A stretch of DNA of 64,000 bases from Crossaster papposus. Its lineage: Eukaryota; Echinodermata; Asteroidea; Velatida; Solasteridae. The stretch covers positions 181,963 through 245,962 of the forward strand of contig JBAIAA010000744.1 in the NCBI GenBank assembly GCA_037893245.1, read 5' to 3'. Below, in pieces: positions 1-9,154 of this stretch. The position numbers and the translations under genes are program-made. The notes under the pieces are model-generated. The model did no database searches, was not told where the DNA came from, and worked only from the letters and a program-made list of their open reading frames with translations. How positions within the stretch are numbered: position 1 is the first letter of the stretch; every line of letters starts with the position of its first letter.

Positions 1-141
1 TGAGGGAAGGAATTTTGTCCGGAAATAAAACACTCCTAAAGACGATGCAGCGGTTTGTGGGGAAGTGCCAGAGTTTCAGGCTGGTGTTTCCGGCGGCCCG
101 TCTCTTCATAAGAGAATGTTGTAGCTTTATGCCACGGCTTA

Positions 142-1090
142 ATGATGAGTTGCCGTCTCTTTTGGCCCCTGCGGTGCGTGAGGAGATACTGTTTTGGCGT
201 TTCACCGATTCAATTTTGCAGTCTATCCCGTGGAGAATGGAACGCCATTTGCGACTACAACTTTGCTCAGATGCCTCGGGGTATAGATGGGGGGGGGGGG
301 GGGGGTGTACTGTTGCTAGAAAACAGAGAGGTTACCTTCGGAGATTACTGGCCTACCGGGATTCAGAGAATAACAGATATTTGCTACAAGGAGGCTTTGG
401 CACTTTATTTTGTTCTTCTATCCGTGGTAGGCTGGCTTTGGGACAGAAGGGTGGACGTTCAGGTTGATTCTCAAGGTTTATTCAGCGCATGGTCAGGGCT
501 AAAAGCAAGGTCGGTCTCTTTGGCTGCAGTCTTGAAGTTAATTTTCGCCCTAACACTGGAGGTGAATTTCGATCTCTGCCTGGAGTGGGTGCCATCAGAC
601 GCAAATCGAGCGGATGCCCCTTCTAGGGCTTTGTCAGCAGCTGATTCAAGGCTCACATTACCCCTTTGGGGCCGTCTGCAGAAGGAGTTTGGCGGAAGGG
701 AGGGCTTCACTTGGGACCTCATGGCATTACCATCTAATGTGCAGAGAGGGAGAGATGGAGGTCAATTAAAGTTTTTTTCCAGGAATCTAGTCTCAGGAAC
801 CGCTGGGGTGAATATATTTGCCCAGTCCTGCCCTAGGCGTGGAGAATTATATGTTTTTCCACCTTTTGTGCTCATCCCAGCCCTTATAAAGCTTTTCAAG
901 GAATGGGGGGATGTTGTCATCACGATGGTTGTTCCAAAGCACTCTCATCCCAGGCCTTGGTGGCCGTACTTGCGTCCCTTTATACGACGTTCTTTAAGGT
1001 CGGCAGAAGCGGGCCAGCCAGGGGTCTTCGACATGCCTTTACGGTGGGGCTATAGGGTCAATGAGATTGGCCTTTCCTTCGAGCTTTGGG
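142..1090 (+). pseudogene. RNase H region of the Ngaro-like element
   Basis: The translated segment shows the DIRS-type RNase H pattern. There is an SDAS motif near 268, a KEALALYFVL helix near 390 that carries the conserved Glu, the strand VDVQVDSQGLFSAW near 455 with its Asp, and LEWVPSDANRADAPSR near 580, where the Asp follows the usual VPS-x-x-N signature. The WVPS..N..AD..SR block is very typical of DIRS/Ngaro and BEL/Gypsy RNase H. It is a domain of the same polyprotein as the hydrolase that follows. As part of an old element copy it is treated as a fossil. Confidence 0.7.
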
Positions 1091-1134
1091 CATTCAAGTG
1101 CTACTTCCCTTCGACTGATAGCATCCCAAGTGCG

Positions 1135-1689
1135 CAAAAGAGCCTAGAACGACGTTCGGTTCAAATTGTTTCGGACTCTATGTTCAGAGACATGGCAACA
1201 TTTGGCTGGCCATTTTCTCTCGCCGTCAGCGTGAAGGTCTATTCCGGTGCAAAGATGGAACCTCTGTGCCGGACTCTAGCGTCCTTGTGCCGGACTCGGA
1301 AGCCGCATGTTGCAGTGCTGCATGGCGGCATAAATGACTTCAGCAGAAGCGCAAATCGGCCAGAAGCAGTTAGAGAAATGCTAAGGGTCTTCGAAGCGGC
1401 GTCACGGCAGTTGCGGGCAAAGTTTCCGGACACCCTCTTCCTATTGTCCTCGATCTGCCAAACACAGAGTGTTGAGGTCAATCAGAGTGTTTGTACGGTC
1501 AACTCGACGCTGAAGAAATTATGTGACAAGTCTGGTTGGCAGTTTTTGGCAAATGATTTCATTTTCCAAGAGGATCTTAGGGACCGCGTCCACTTGACGG
1601 TTTTGGGTAGTTTGAAGCTGCATCGGCGGCTGCAGATACTCATAAGAAGAATGTGTGGCGAGCGTGACGGTTTGGTGGTACAACTTTAG
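1135..1689 (+). pseudogene. SGNH-hydrolase (GDSL-like) domain of the Ngaro-like element
   Basis: Three of the four SGNH blocks can be read: IVSDSMFRDM (block I, Ser) near 1166, LHGGINDFSRSA (block III, Gly-x-Asn-Asp) near 1318, and DRVHLTVLGSLKL (block V, Asp-x-x-His) near 1582. The length, about 170 residues, is normal for a compact SGNH fold. Such domains act as esterases or acyl hydrolases and occur in several retroelement groups, including Ngaro and CR1. Their role in transposition is not settled. The catalytic Ser, Asn, Asp and His positions all appear present. It is fused C-terminal to the RNase H in the same reading frame and is followed seven bases later by the recombinase ORF. Confidence 0.72.
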
Positions 1690-1695
1690 ATATGC

Positions 1696-2164
1696 ATGTC
1701 AGGCTACCAATCAAATTCGGTGCTCGTAAATGTTCTTTTCTCACAGCTCACAACATTTAAAGCGAGGTTAGAGGAGCTATGCGGCAGATTAGATAATCGT
1801 CCATACAACAGACAGAAGAACAGCTTGGCAAATTCCTTCAGAATGTTCCTGCGGGAGAACCACGGGTCGGGTTACTACACCCACGGTCAGAAGTTCGAGG
1901 AGGCGACCCCGGAAGATATAGTCAAGTTTCTCGTCGACCGGGACTCAAAGGGCCGAACTCGGGTACACGCACTGGGATGCCCTCATCTCGGAAAGCAGGG
2001 TTTCCAGTCATGCAGTTGTCGACTTCGCCTGGCAGCGGGAACGGTCGATTCCTATGTCGGTCAACTGAGAGCACAGTTTAACTATGCGGGGAAAACACAA
2101 CCATGGGCACCTGCTTCGGACAAGGGAAATCCCTGCAGTTCTGGACAGATAAAGACATATATCA
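1696..2164 (+). pseudogene. N-terminal part of a Ngaro-type tyrosine recombinase
   Basis: This frame begins just after the hydrolase stop and gives about 155 residues. It contains a helical, SAM-like N-terminal region (TPEDIVKFLVDRDSKGRTRVHALGC... with two Cys pairs, CPHLG and CSCRL) and the TVDSYVGQLRAQFN segment. That layout is characteristic of the N-terminal DNA-binding half of Ngaro and Crypton-like recombinases. The catalytic half with the Arg-His-Arg-Tyr residues is not present downstream, where unrelated sequence begins. It is part of the same fossil element. Confidence 0.55.
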
Positions 2165-2165
2165 G

Positions 2166-2321
2166 GTGTGGCTGACAGAACTACCATAACAAACATGAAA
2201 CGAAGTAGTCGTCTTGATGGAACCTTGACAAATCACCAGCATCATGAAGGGGAGAACGTAATCGCACTGTGGCCTCCAGATTCATCATGGTATCCTGCCG
2301 TAATAATCTCCTTCACTAAAG
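2166..2321 (+). CDS. Candidate exon with a Tudor-like domain start
   Basis: An open exon lies between a possible acceptor (tatatcag at 2158-2165) and a strong donor (AAAG|gtaagt, exon end 2321). An ATG at 2195 gives a charged start and then ENVIALWPPDSSWYPAVIISF, which has the Tudor/SGF29-like pattern of a Val-x-Ala-x-Trp strand followed by Trp-Tyr-x-Ala-x-Ile. Tudor-like folds bind methylated Lys or Arg tails. The exon ends in phase 1 and joins without a shift to the acceptor at 2951. It may be the 5' part of the recombinase/SANT gene that follows on the same strand, or a separate gene fragment. No homology search was done, so the Tudor call rests on pattern only. Confidence 0.35.
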
Positions 2322-2454
2322 GTAAGTGCAGAGCCTCTAAAAGGACATATGACGAAAACAAATGGAATGCCCTCGTAATTTGTGGGTTCACGTTAACCTT
2401 GCGTCAAGACCGTGCTGTAAAACATATTTACTTAACCGATTTCTAACAATTGCA

Positions 2455-2625
2455 CAAAATGATTTCGAGCGCAGGAAATTATTTCAAGCGCACAAAAAAT
2501 AAATTATTTCGAGCACACAAATTATTTCGAGCTCATGAAATTATTTTTTTCGAGCGCACGGGAAATGATTTCGTGGGCACGAAATGATTTCATGGGCACG
2601 AAATGATTTCGTGGGCAAGAAATAC
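2455..2625. repeat. Degenerate short tandem repeat (GAAATGATTTCG-type)
   Basis: About eight imperfect copies of a roughly 20-bp motif built on GAAATnATTTCG plus G/C-rich linkers (gagcgcac, gtgggcac). GAAATnATTTC is itself a small palindrome. The repeat fills most of the intron between 2321 and 2951. Confidence 0.6.
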
Positions 2626-2950
2626 AAAACTAAATTTATTTTGTCACGGTGATTACTATTCGTCATATGTCCCATTAGGGGTTCCGTAGGTAAGAAATGT
2701 AATCCATAATGTAGAATCCCATTTGTCACACATAAATTAAGACAGCTGTATACCCTCTTACATCCCCCCATGACATGTACCACATGTAAATAAACAATGC
2801 CATTTTTCCTAAACTTGATTCCTCCCCCCCCCCCTTCAGAACCAAAAATATATATGATCTGTAAACAACAAATACTTTTCAACATTCCACTCCCAATTGC
2901 ATGTAATCCCTTTAAAGTTTAATTAGTTGAATTTGTGGCTTTCTTATCAG

Positions 2951-2983
2951 GAAAGTACTGCGTCCGGTACACTGATGTGTGAC
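2951..2983 (+). CDS. Candidate continuation exon of the Tudor-like segment
   Basis: A clean acceptor (tttcttatcag, ending 2950) is followed by sequence that, joined to the exon ending at 2321, reads GKYCVRYTDV and then TGA. The Tyr-x-Val-x-Tyr-x-Asp strand is what a Tudor fold shows after the Trp-Tyr strand, which supports the join. A possible further donor (caggtgag) lies at 3002-3009, but the TGA at 2981-2983 comes before it. The pair could therefore be a truncated or decayed gene, or the true exon may use another frame. Confidence 0.28.
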
Positions 2984-3139
2984 ACGCTGCCTATTTGAGC
3001 ACCAGGTGAGAAAATTACCATAGAATGCATTAATTAACAACAGACAGGTTAGGAAGAATACAAATGAAATGCGTAATTCTTCCAAATAGGCACTTGGGGA
3101 GACAAACTAGCGTAAGTTTTTAGGTAATAAGGAGACAGT

Positions 3140-3177
3140 GGCACTTAGGGAGACATTTTAGTGTCTCCCTAAGTGCC
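3140..3177. repeat. Perfect 16-bp stem hairpin
   Basis: GGCACTTAGGGAGACA (3140-3155) and its exact reverse complement (3162-3177) are separated by the 6-base loop TTTTAG. A related single arm (ggcacttggggagacaaa) lies just upstream near 3090. It may be the core of a small MITE or a decayed snap-back repeat. Confidence 0.7.
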
Positions 3178-3350
3178 TTAGAAGTCTTAGAAGTCATATA
3201 ATGAATGCACATGACACAAATTCTCATTTGAATTACATATCTTTTTATGAAGAGGATAAAAACCGGTATGTCGTCAGTTAAGTTGCACATCAAGGGCGAA
3301 TGTTGTTGCTTGTGATGGTGTTAAAATGGATAATATATTTTAGAGATAAC

Positions 3351-3537
3351 CCAAAGAAATTGTTATTTGTTTAAAATTAAATGTGATTTTGATTTGATTT
3401 CTATGCCAGGTGGCCCATACGCTTTTCTCGAGTTCGCACTTAAATGGTTCAGACAGTCTACAAAGCAGTTCCAGTTGGGATGATGGCCCACAGGCTGATT
3501 CTGGTACAGGACCTGCCGTTTGTCCTGCTCCATATGA
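3351..3537 (+). repeat. Upstream copy of a duplicated intron-end/exon segment
   Basis: These 187 bases appear identical to 4459-4645 (offset 1108). The copy includes the polypyrimidine/acceptor stretch ending in ctatgccag and the first 129 coding bases of the recombinase gene exon. Here the exon part is followed by a donor (GAG|gtaatt at 3538/3539), while in the downstream copy the reading frame runs on. This copy is thus a possible alternative or mutually exclusive exon, or a local duplication left by assembly or recombination. Confidence 0.8.
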
Positions 3538-4458
3538 GGTAATTCACACACACTCAACTTGTTTTCAGAACCCAAATATTCACTCTGGGTGCCAAGAAGC
3601 CAGAAACAAATTTATAAATCAAGTGTTTTTTTGCAAGCACCCCCCCCCCCACACCCCACCCCTCCCACCCCTCCCCACTCCCCCTCCTCCCCACTCCCTC
3701 TCCTTCAGAGGGGCAACTAGTCCGAGGCAATTAGGCATATGCGTCTACCCCTAAAGAAAAAACAGTGGTGTTTGGTTTTTTTTCCACTCGTTCTAAATCA
3801 TAAACGTTTTCTGCATCCGGCAGCAACATAGAAAGTAGTAAGATTTTGATTCATTAGTGAACTTGTTTTCTGAACCCTATCAAATATTCACTCTGGCTGC
3901 CCAGAAGCCAGAAACAAATTTGTAAATAAAGTGTTTTTGGCAAGCACCATTCCCCCCCCCCTTCACCCCCCCCCCTTCACACCCCCCCCCCCCACACACA
4001 CACCCACCCCTCCCCCCACACACACACAGTCGTGAACCACATAACGACCGAGGATCGATATTGTGTTTTCCTTTCTTCCTTTACTTAACCCAATCCCCAT
4101 TGCTTAGCGCTTGCACCGTCGATCGAGGACAGAATTCGGACAAGCAAACCGTCGATCGAGGATCCTTTGTTCCCTTTGTTCTCTTTTGTGTTTCGATCCT
4201 CGATCGTAATGCAAGACAAGAACACCCAAACAAGTGTGTAAAGGCCTTCGATCGTGGACGGGGTATTGTCCGACCGTCTTCCCTCTTTTGTTTATACTCT
4301 AACGTTTTTTGATGATCGCCATAGGATTTGTACATGGGAAAAGATCGGGGACGTTGTGTCAATCGTGGACCCATTGTTTGAATCCATATTCTTTTGTCCG
4401 ACGACCACGATTGCCGGTCAATACAAACGCTCCCCTCCCCTCGCCCTCCCACCCCTCC
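3538..4458. other. Non-coding spacer with C-rich tracts and an internal diverged repeat
   Basis: No convincing gene is present. The segment near 3541-3660 (acttgttttc, ...aatattcactctgg, agaagccagaaacaaatt...) recurs in diverged form near 3857-3960. Both copies run into long C-rich and CA-rich tracts (about 3640-3710 and 3951-4030). Between 4040 and 4440 several tcgatcgaggac-type words recur. Part of the first repeat (gtaattcacacacactcaa) also appears at about 8000. Confidence 0.5.
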
Positions 4459-4645
4459 CCAAAGAAATTGTTATTTGTTTAAAATTAAATGTGATTTTGA
4501 TTTGATTTCTATGCCAGGTGGCCCATACGCTTTTCTCGAGTTCGCACTTAAATGGTTCAGACAGTCTACAAAGCAGTTCCAGTTGGGATGATGGCCCACA
4601 GGCTGATTCTGGTACAGGACCTGCCGTTTGTCCTGCTCCATATGA
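4459..4645 (+). repeat. Downstream copy of the duplicated segment, within the recombinase gene
   Basis: It matches 3351-3537 base for base as far as can be read by eye. It contains the acceptor (ends 4516) and the start of the large coding exon. The break point is inside the codon for Glu (catatga|agcc against catatga|ggta). Confidence 0.8.
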
Positions 4646-6421
4646 AGCCTCAAGTGCCGAGTCACAGAGATCATCAACCGAGGCTACTGAGACCGGTCAC
4701 ATAACGGTCATGGAGACCAGCAATGAAAGTGGGCATAGGAAATGGGACAAGAAACACTTCTGCTTTTTCTGTGAAGTACCTCAATCTAAGTTGCCCCGTC
4801 ATCTCCAGTCATGTCACAAAGAAGAGAGCGAAGTTGTAGAGATTGCGTCTGAGACCAACCCAAGTGCCCGTAAGATACTTCTGTGGAAAATCCGCAATGT
4901 TGGTAATCATAGGCACAATTGCCAAGTCCTTCGGAAAGGCCGGGGTGCACTTATTGTAGGATATAGGCCTAATCATAAGGTAGCTCCACATGCATACGGA
5001 CCGTGCATATATTGTTATGGCTATTATGTGCGAAGTGATCTCTGGCGTCACCAGTGCCCACTGAAACCTGCACTCCCTGCACACTCGCATGGTAGCACTA
5101 CCACAACTCCTCTGCGTAGACGTGTTGCTCACAAGAGTGATTTGTTAAAGCCTCCACCTGTCGGTGTGTCTTTCCAGTTGAACCAGGTTCTTATTCCGAT
5201 GAAGAGAGATGAGGTGACTCTGCTGGCCAAGAATGACACTTTGATTGTGGAAGTAGCCAAGCGGGAATACGCGAAACTCGGGCACGATGTAGATCAACAT
5301 GGCTACATCCGAAACAAGATACGGGAATTGGGTCGTCTTATCATACAACTCCGCAAGAATACACACCAGCCAAATGCATCACTTGAATTATTTGTCCACC
5401 CCCACTACCTGAATGATATCATCAAGGCTATTCACGGTATTGCTGGCTTTAATGAAGACAAGCAGTTGTATGATGTTCCGTCTCTAGCTTTAAAGATTGG
5501 ACATTCCATCAAGAAGTGTGCACTCATACTTAAAGGAAATGCTCTAGAGTCTGGCCAAAAGCAAAAAGCGCAACACGCTGAAGAATTTCTGCAGTTGTGC
5601 GAACTGACCTGGCGAGACCGTGTATCCACCCATGCACACAGAACACTGTACCAAGGAAAGCGCAACAAACCTAAAATTCTGCCGACAAATGCTGATGTTG
5701 TGAAAATGTCGGCGTTCCTCCATGAAGCTGGCAACAGAGAAGTGGAACTTGTCCAGGATGCTCGGGGCGAACAAATTGGACCAGCTTGGAAGAGATTGAA
5801 TGAAGTCGCACTGTGCCACCTTATTATGTTCAACCGCAGAAGGCAAGGGGAGGTATCAAAGATGAAACTAGAAGACTTTCAGAAGCACACAACAGCTAGT
5901 GTCAACGGGGAATGCCTGCTGACTGATCTTGAACGGCATCTGTGCAAGATGTTCAGAGTTGTCGAAATAGTTGGCAAGAGGGGTCGAACTGTTCCTGTGC
6001 TTCTCAGCAATGAGGTGGTGGCGTGGTTGAGTGCTCTGATTGCGAAGAGAAATGAAGCTGGAGTCGCCCAACACCTACTTGTTTGCACGATGTTCTTATG
6101 GAGGTACAGGTCATATAAGAGGATGTGACTGTATAAGAGTGTACGCATACATGGCGGGCCTTGACAATGCTGCCAGCATCCGGTCTACAAAACTTCGTAA
6201 GCACGTGGCAACCGCATCGCAAATTCTTGCCTTGAAGGAACATCAACTTGAAACACTTGCAAACTTCATGGGTCATGATTTGCGTGTCCATCGTGAATAC
6301 TACCAGTTGCCAGATACTGTGCAGAGGGTCACCAAACTTTCTAGGCTTTTTCTCAGCTTGGAGAGGGGAAACTTGCCTTCCCAGCAGGGCAAATCCCTGG
6401 ATGAACTGCATGTCACTGGTG
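4517..6421 (+). pseudogene. Main exon: zinc-finger plus Crypton-like tyrosine recombinase protein (one frame break)
   Basis: The first exon-encoded 536 residues start at an acceptor (ends 4516). They contain a low-complexity Ser-rich start, a zinc finger (C82, C85, H95, H100), a second finger-like motif (CIYC...HQC, about 163-180), a helical region, and recombinase box I (MFNRRRQGEVSKM, about nt 5830-5870). Box II follows in a second frame: TKLRKHVAT (nt about 6188), then LANFMGHDLRVHREYYQLP, which carries the Gly-His and the nucleophile Tyr. In place of the usual His-x-x-Arg there is Lys-x-x-Arg, as in many Crypton-like proteins. The switch between frames lies at about 6060-6070 and looks like a single-base indel, since the family reading goes straight across. 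The exon ends in phase 1 at a gtaagg donor (6422). It is a domesticated or decaying Crypton-type recombinase; enzyme activity is doubtful. Confidence 0.7.
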
Positions 6422-6797
6422 GTAAGGACACAGTTGTTTTAAATTATTTACTCAACAGCAAAAGAAAGACATTAATTATTGCTTTTGTTGAAAAATATTT
6501 GATCAGTAATTACTATTCACTAATACATCTTCAACAGCGAAAGAAATGCAAGAAATAACATTTTGTTATCAGTTCACAATATATGATAACAAATGGTATA
6601 CGTGTTTTTGTGCATTTCTTTTGCTATTGCTCCTGCATTACAGAACAAGAAAGAGAAATAAAGAAAAATAGAAAGAAACAGACCACAGAAATTTGACAAG
6701 AGTTGAGTCCACTTTTCTGAATTTACATGCAGGACAACAACCAACTGTCAGGTATGTGTGCATTAATCTAACAAAAACTGCTCTTTGTGACTTGCAG

Positions 6798-6866
6798 AAG
6801 GCTTCACTAGTGACGAGGACAGCGATAACAGCAGTGACAATTCCTGTGATGTGCCCAGTGAAAACA
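6798..6866 (+). CDS. Short acidic linker exon of the recombinase/SANT gene
   Basis: A 69-base exon between a good acceptor (tgacttgcag, ends 6797) and a donor (ACA|gtaagt). It encodes a Ser/Asp-rich linker (GFTSDEDSDNSSDN...). Both junction phases (phase 1 in and out) match the exons ending at 6421 and starting at 7595, which is the main support for its use. A possible extra 19-base exon at about 6734-6752 would break the phase and is not favoured. Confidence 0.6.
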
Positions 6867-6899
6867 GTAAGTTTAGGCTTTTATGTGTCTGTATTTTAA

Positions 6900-7133
6900 C
6901 CAGTTCGCGCCGGATGACGTATATAAATGCAAAAATTTTCCAAAATTCAAAACGAATGACGCATAAACACGCCAAGTTCAAGTTCGGAAATGTATGTCAG
7001 CAGCGCGCAAGGCCGGAAATGCGTGGGTGTGCTTCCCGGCACTATCAGCCTGAACCCGCTTCGGATCGAGTTTCGTAAAAAATAATCCCGCCCGTGGGCT
7101 CGGCGATGTTAAAATAATCCCGGCGCAAACTGG
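6900..7133. mobile_element. 234-bp piggyBac-type MITE (TTAA target duplication)
   Basis: Terminal inverted repeats CCAGTTCGCGCCGG (6900-6913) and CCGGCGCAAACTGG (7120-7133) match at 13 of 14 bases. They are flanked on both sides by TTAA (6896-6899 and 7134-7137), the target duplication typical of piggyBac elements. The interior is non-coding. It lies in the last intron of the recombinase/SANT gene. Confidence 0.8.
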
Positions 7134-7139
7134 TTAATA

Positions 7140-7460
7140 CCCCAGTCACAATTGGCTTGCGATGGGTTTGCGATTAGTTTGCGGCGGATTTCTAGGCATT
7201 TTCGGCCGGGGCCCCACGGGACTCCTTGCGGCTGCCGGGTCATTTTTTGGCATCGGGCGGGCATCGAGTTACTTTTAACTCGGACTTAAAACCTGGTGCG
7301 GCGTTTCGCATCGCAAACTGACCCGTCATGGCAGCGTACGGGGCACTTTTAATTGTGACTGTGACCGCCATATTGCACGATCTTTCGCCGACCTCTACAC
7401 GCCGGCCGATGCCTATAAATCGCACACGCCGCCCGGGCTCCGCTTTAATTGTGACTGGGG
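7140..7460. mobile_element. 321-bp MITE with TA target duplication
   Basis: Inverted ends CCCCAGTCACAATT (7140-7153) and AATTGTGACTGGGG (7447-7460) are perfect mirror complements. TA on both sides (7138-7139, 7461-7462) suggests a Tc1/mariner-type mobiliser. Its left edge touches the TTAA duplication of the neighbouring piggyBac-type MITE, so the two lie back to back in one intron. The interior is GC-rich and non-coding. Confidence 0.75.
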
Positions 7461-7594
7461 TATGAGTCGGGCTGTCTTTAAAAAAACAATTGTCTGTCTG
7501 TCCATTTGTTTGTTCATCTGGCTATCGGGCTGTCTGAATTAAAAGTGCCTAAATATCTGTGTTTTATATCGACTTGTTTCCTATTTGACATTAG

Positions 7595-7848
7595 GTACTC
7601 GACAGGCTCCTATCAGTGTTCCATCTGGAAGTCTGGAATCTCTGAACAACTCGAGACGAGTGAAACGTCGTCCCTGGACTGCCGAGGAGAAGGGAGACGT
7701 TACGAAGGGTTTGCAGAAATTCTTTCTGCTGAAGAAGCTTCCTGGCAAACGAGACATCGAAACATCCTGTCTTGTGGCACTGCAGACACGAAGCTGGAGG
7801 AACATCAAAGACTTTTGTCGGAACAAAATGAAGCTTCCTCAAAGCTAA
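7595..7848 (+). CDS. C-terminal Myb/SANT-like exon of the recombinase gene
   Basis: The last exon follows the acceptor ttgacattag (ends 7594) and runs to the stop at 7846-7848. It encodes a basic segment and then a Myb/SANT-like domain: RRPWTAEEKGDVTKGLQKFF, the KKLPGKRDIETSC turn, and RSWRNIKDFCRNKM. Trp in the first helix, the Pro-Gly-Lys turn and Arg-x-Trp-x-x-Ile-Lys in the last helix are what this C-terminal domain shows in related recombinase-like proteins of fish and invertebrates. It would bind DNA. The gene ends 139 bases before the end of the convergent MADF gene on the other strand. Confidence 0.65.
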
Positions 7849-7987
7849 GCAGGGTGTTTCGTCAGTTCACATACATGTACGGATGCGTCAGAGTACTTGA
7901 CTATTTAGAATTTGCAATCGCAATGATGACTTTAGAATGCACATCAATATGAAACCAATGGACAACCAGCATTTTAGTGTCGTGTCC

Positions 7988-8536
7988 TCACTTTGATAGG
8001 TGTAATTCACACACACTCAAGTGTCCTCCATTGGATAGAATGACAAGTATGCCCTCAGTGTGGTAGTGTCTACATGTATGCGTGTCTGCGTCTGTGTCGT
8101 CCGGATTGATGGATGAGAATGCCTGGGAGATAATACTCGCTGTGGAACCAGCGGAGCTGCGTCTGTATGGATGTGGTACGAACGACTGAGACATATTCGT
8201 GGGCTGCTGCTGTGGCGGCTGCATGGGTTGATGAAGGGGTATAGGGGTCTGGAACTGTAAGCCGTGCCGAAACTGAGAGCCATACTGTTGAGTGGCTGGT
8301 GCTTGGACGGAGTGGGGGCGAACTGCCTGCTGAAAGTGGCTGGCTGCGCGTGCCATGGGGACTTGTTCAATGATCCTTGGGCCATCTATGCTGACGGACT
8401 GCAAGTATCTCAGTGAGAGCCCAAAAGCCTCTGTCTAAAAGGACCTGAATTGCTGACTGGGGACCTGCTGGACGACTGAACCTAGCCACGCAGCAAAGGT
8501 GTCCCTCTCCGATGGCTGCTCCGTGAACTGGTCAAT
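7988..8536 (-). pseudogene. MADF-domain gene, exon 4 (C-terminal, with in-frame TAG)
   Basis: Exon 4 begins after the acceptor ccatgcag (minus strand) in phase 0. It gives IDQFTEQPSERDTFAAWLGSVV..., a BESS-like helical segment, then TEAFGLSLRYLQ and a Gln/Pro-rich tail (QFRHGLQFQTPIPLHQPMQ...). A TAG sits in frame at 8437-8435 between RSF and TEAF, where Gln (CAG) would fit the pattern. Beyond it the same frame stays open for about 150 codons to 7988. This suggests a recent nonsense change, an allele, or a sequence error. Otherwise the protein ends 33 residues into the exon. Confidence 0.55.
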
Positions 8537-8583
8537 CTGCATGGGGAAGTCAAAGGTGCATAATGTTTTAATTATGTACCATT

Positions 8584-8696
8584 ATAAAACCCCCCAAAAA
8601 AGTTTGGAAATAATTATGATCGATTAATTATACTTCTCTTGGCAGGGCATAATCATCGCTATACGTGAGTTTCCAAACTTGTTTGAGGGGGCTTAT
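8584..8696. mobile_element. About 113-bp hairpin MITE in intron 3 of the MADF gene
   Basis: The left arm (aaaccccccaaaaaagtttg, gaaa; from 8586) pairs with the right arm (tttccaaacttgtttgaggg, ggct; to about 8693) with few mismatches. The two arms enclose an AT-rich centre. No clear target duplication. Confidence 0.5.
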
Positions 8697-8856
8697 GTTT
8701 GGAAATGCAACAAGTGTGATCGCAAAGGCAAAGAAATTAATTTAGTTTTGTTTCCAATGTTCACTTTAATAGAGATAGAAATACTTCTGTAGGGGCAGAA
8801 GAGTCTAATACTGGGAGCAGTACTGTAAGCATGGCAATTTGCAACAGTTGTCTTAC

Positions 8857-9060
8857 CTTCATTGCGAGCTCGGTGTCCTTCTTGCGGTTCTCCTCCAGCA
8901 GCTGTGACAGGATAGTGCTGGCTTCACCACCGGACTGCGTCTTCTGTACTTTCTTTCTCTTAATACTTGTTGAAGTACTGGGACCTGGACATGAACTTTC
9001 TTCTTCGCCCGTGGGGACTGACTCCTCTTGGAACCGTTCGGTTGTCTCGTCATCCGTACC
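8857..9060 (-). CDS. MADF-domain gene, exon 3 (acidic linker and coiled-coil start)
   Basis: 204 bases between the acceptor tatgctttag and the donor AAG|gtaaga on the minus strand, phase 0 on both sides. It encodes GTDDETTERFQEE..., a Ser/Thr-rich linker with a basic KRKK patch (possible nuclear signal), and a probable coiled-coil helix (ASTILSQLLEENRKKDTEL). Such a linker plus a helix is common between MADF and BESS-like parts. Confidence 0.65.
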
Positions 9061-9154
9061 CTAAAGCATAGACAACAGATAAACGTTTAAACATGTGCGA
9101 AGAATAGAACATGTATGATAACAAATTAAGGGAAATTCAGGTTGAGGAAAACAC

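Larger units (their letters stand above)
1..2164 (+). mobile_element. Ngaro-like (DIRS-order) tyrosine-recombinase retrotransposon fossil, 3' part
   Basis: The window opens inside the element. Reading left to right there is the end of a reverse transcriptase/connection region (about 15-230), a DIRS-type RNase H with the SDASGYRWGG start, an SGNH-hydrolase domain, and the N-terminal part of a tyrosine recombinase that stops near 2160. The order RT-RNase H, hydrolase, recombinase is that of Ngaro elements in the DIRS order, some of which are known to carry an SGNH hydrolase. No split direct repeats can be judged because the left part is outside the window and the right end is missing. The copy is broken and incomplete, with perhaps one or two breaks besides the lost recombinase catalytic half. 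A following exon-like segment with unrelated coding sequence starts at 2166. Family order is inferred from domain order; no database was searched. Confidence 0.72.

Noticed and set aside
8017-8385. Second minus-strand frame over the Gln/Pro-rich tail of the MADF gene
   Set aside because: The phase-0 frame joined to the upstream exons gives the Gln/Pro-rich tail; the alternative frame is a composition effect.
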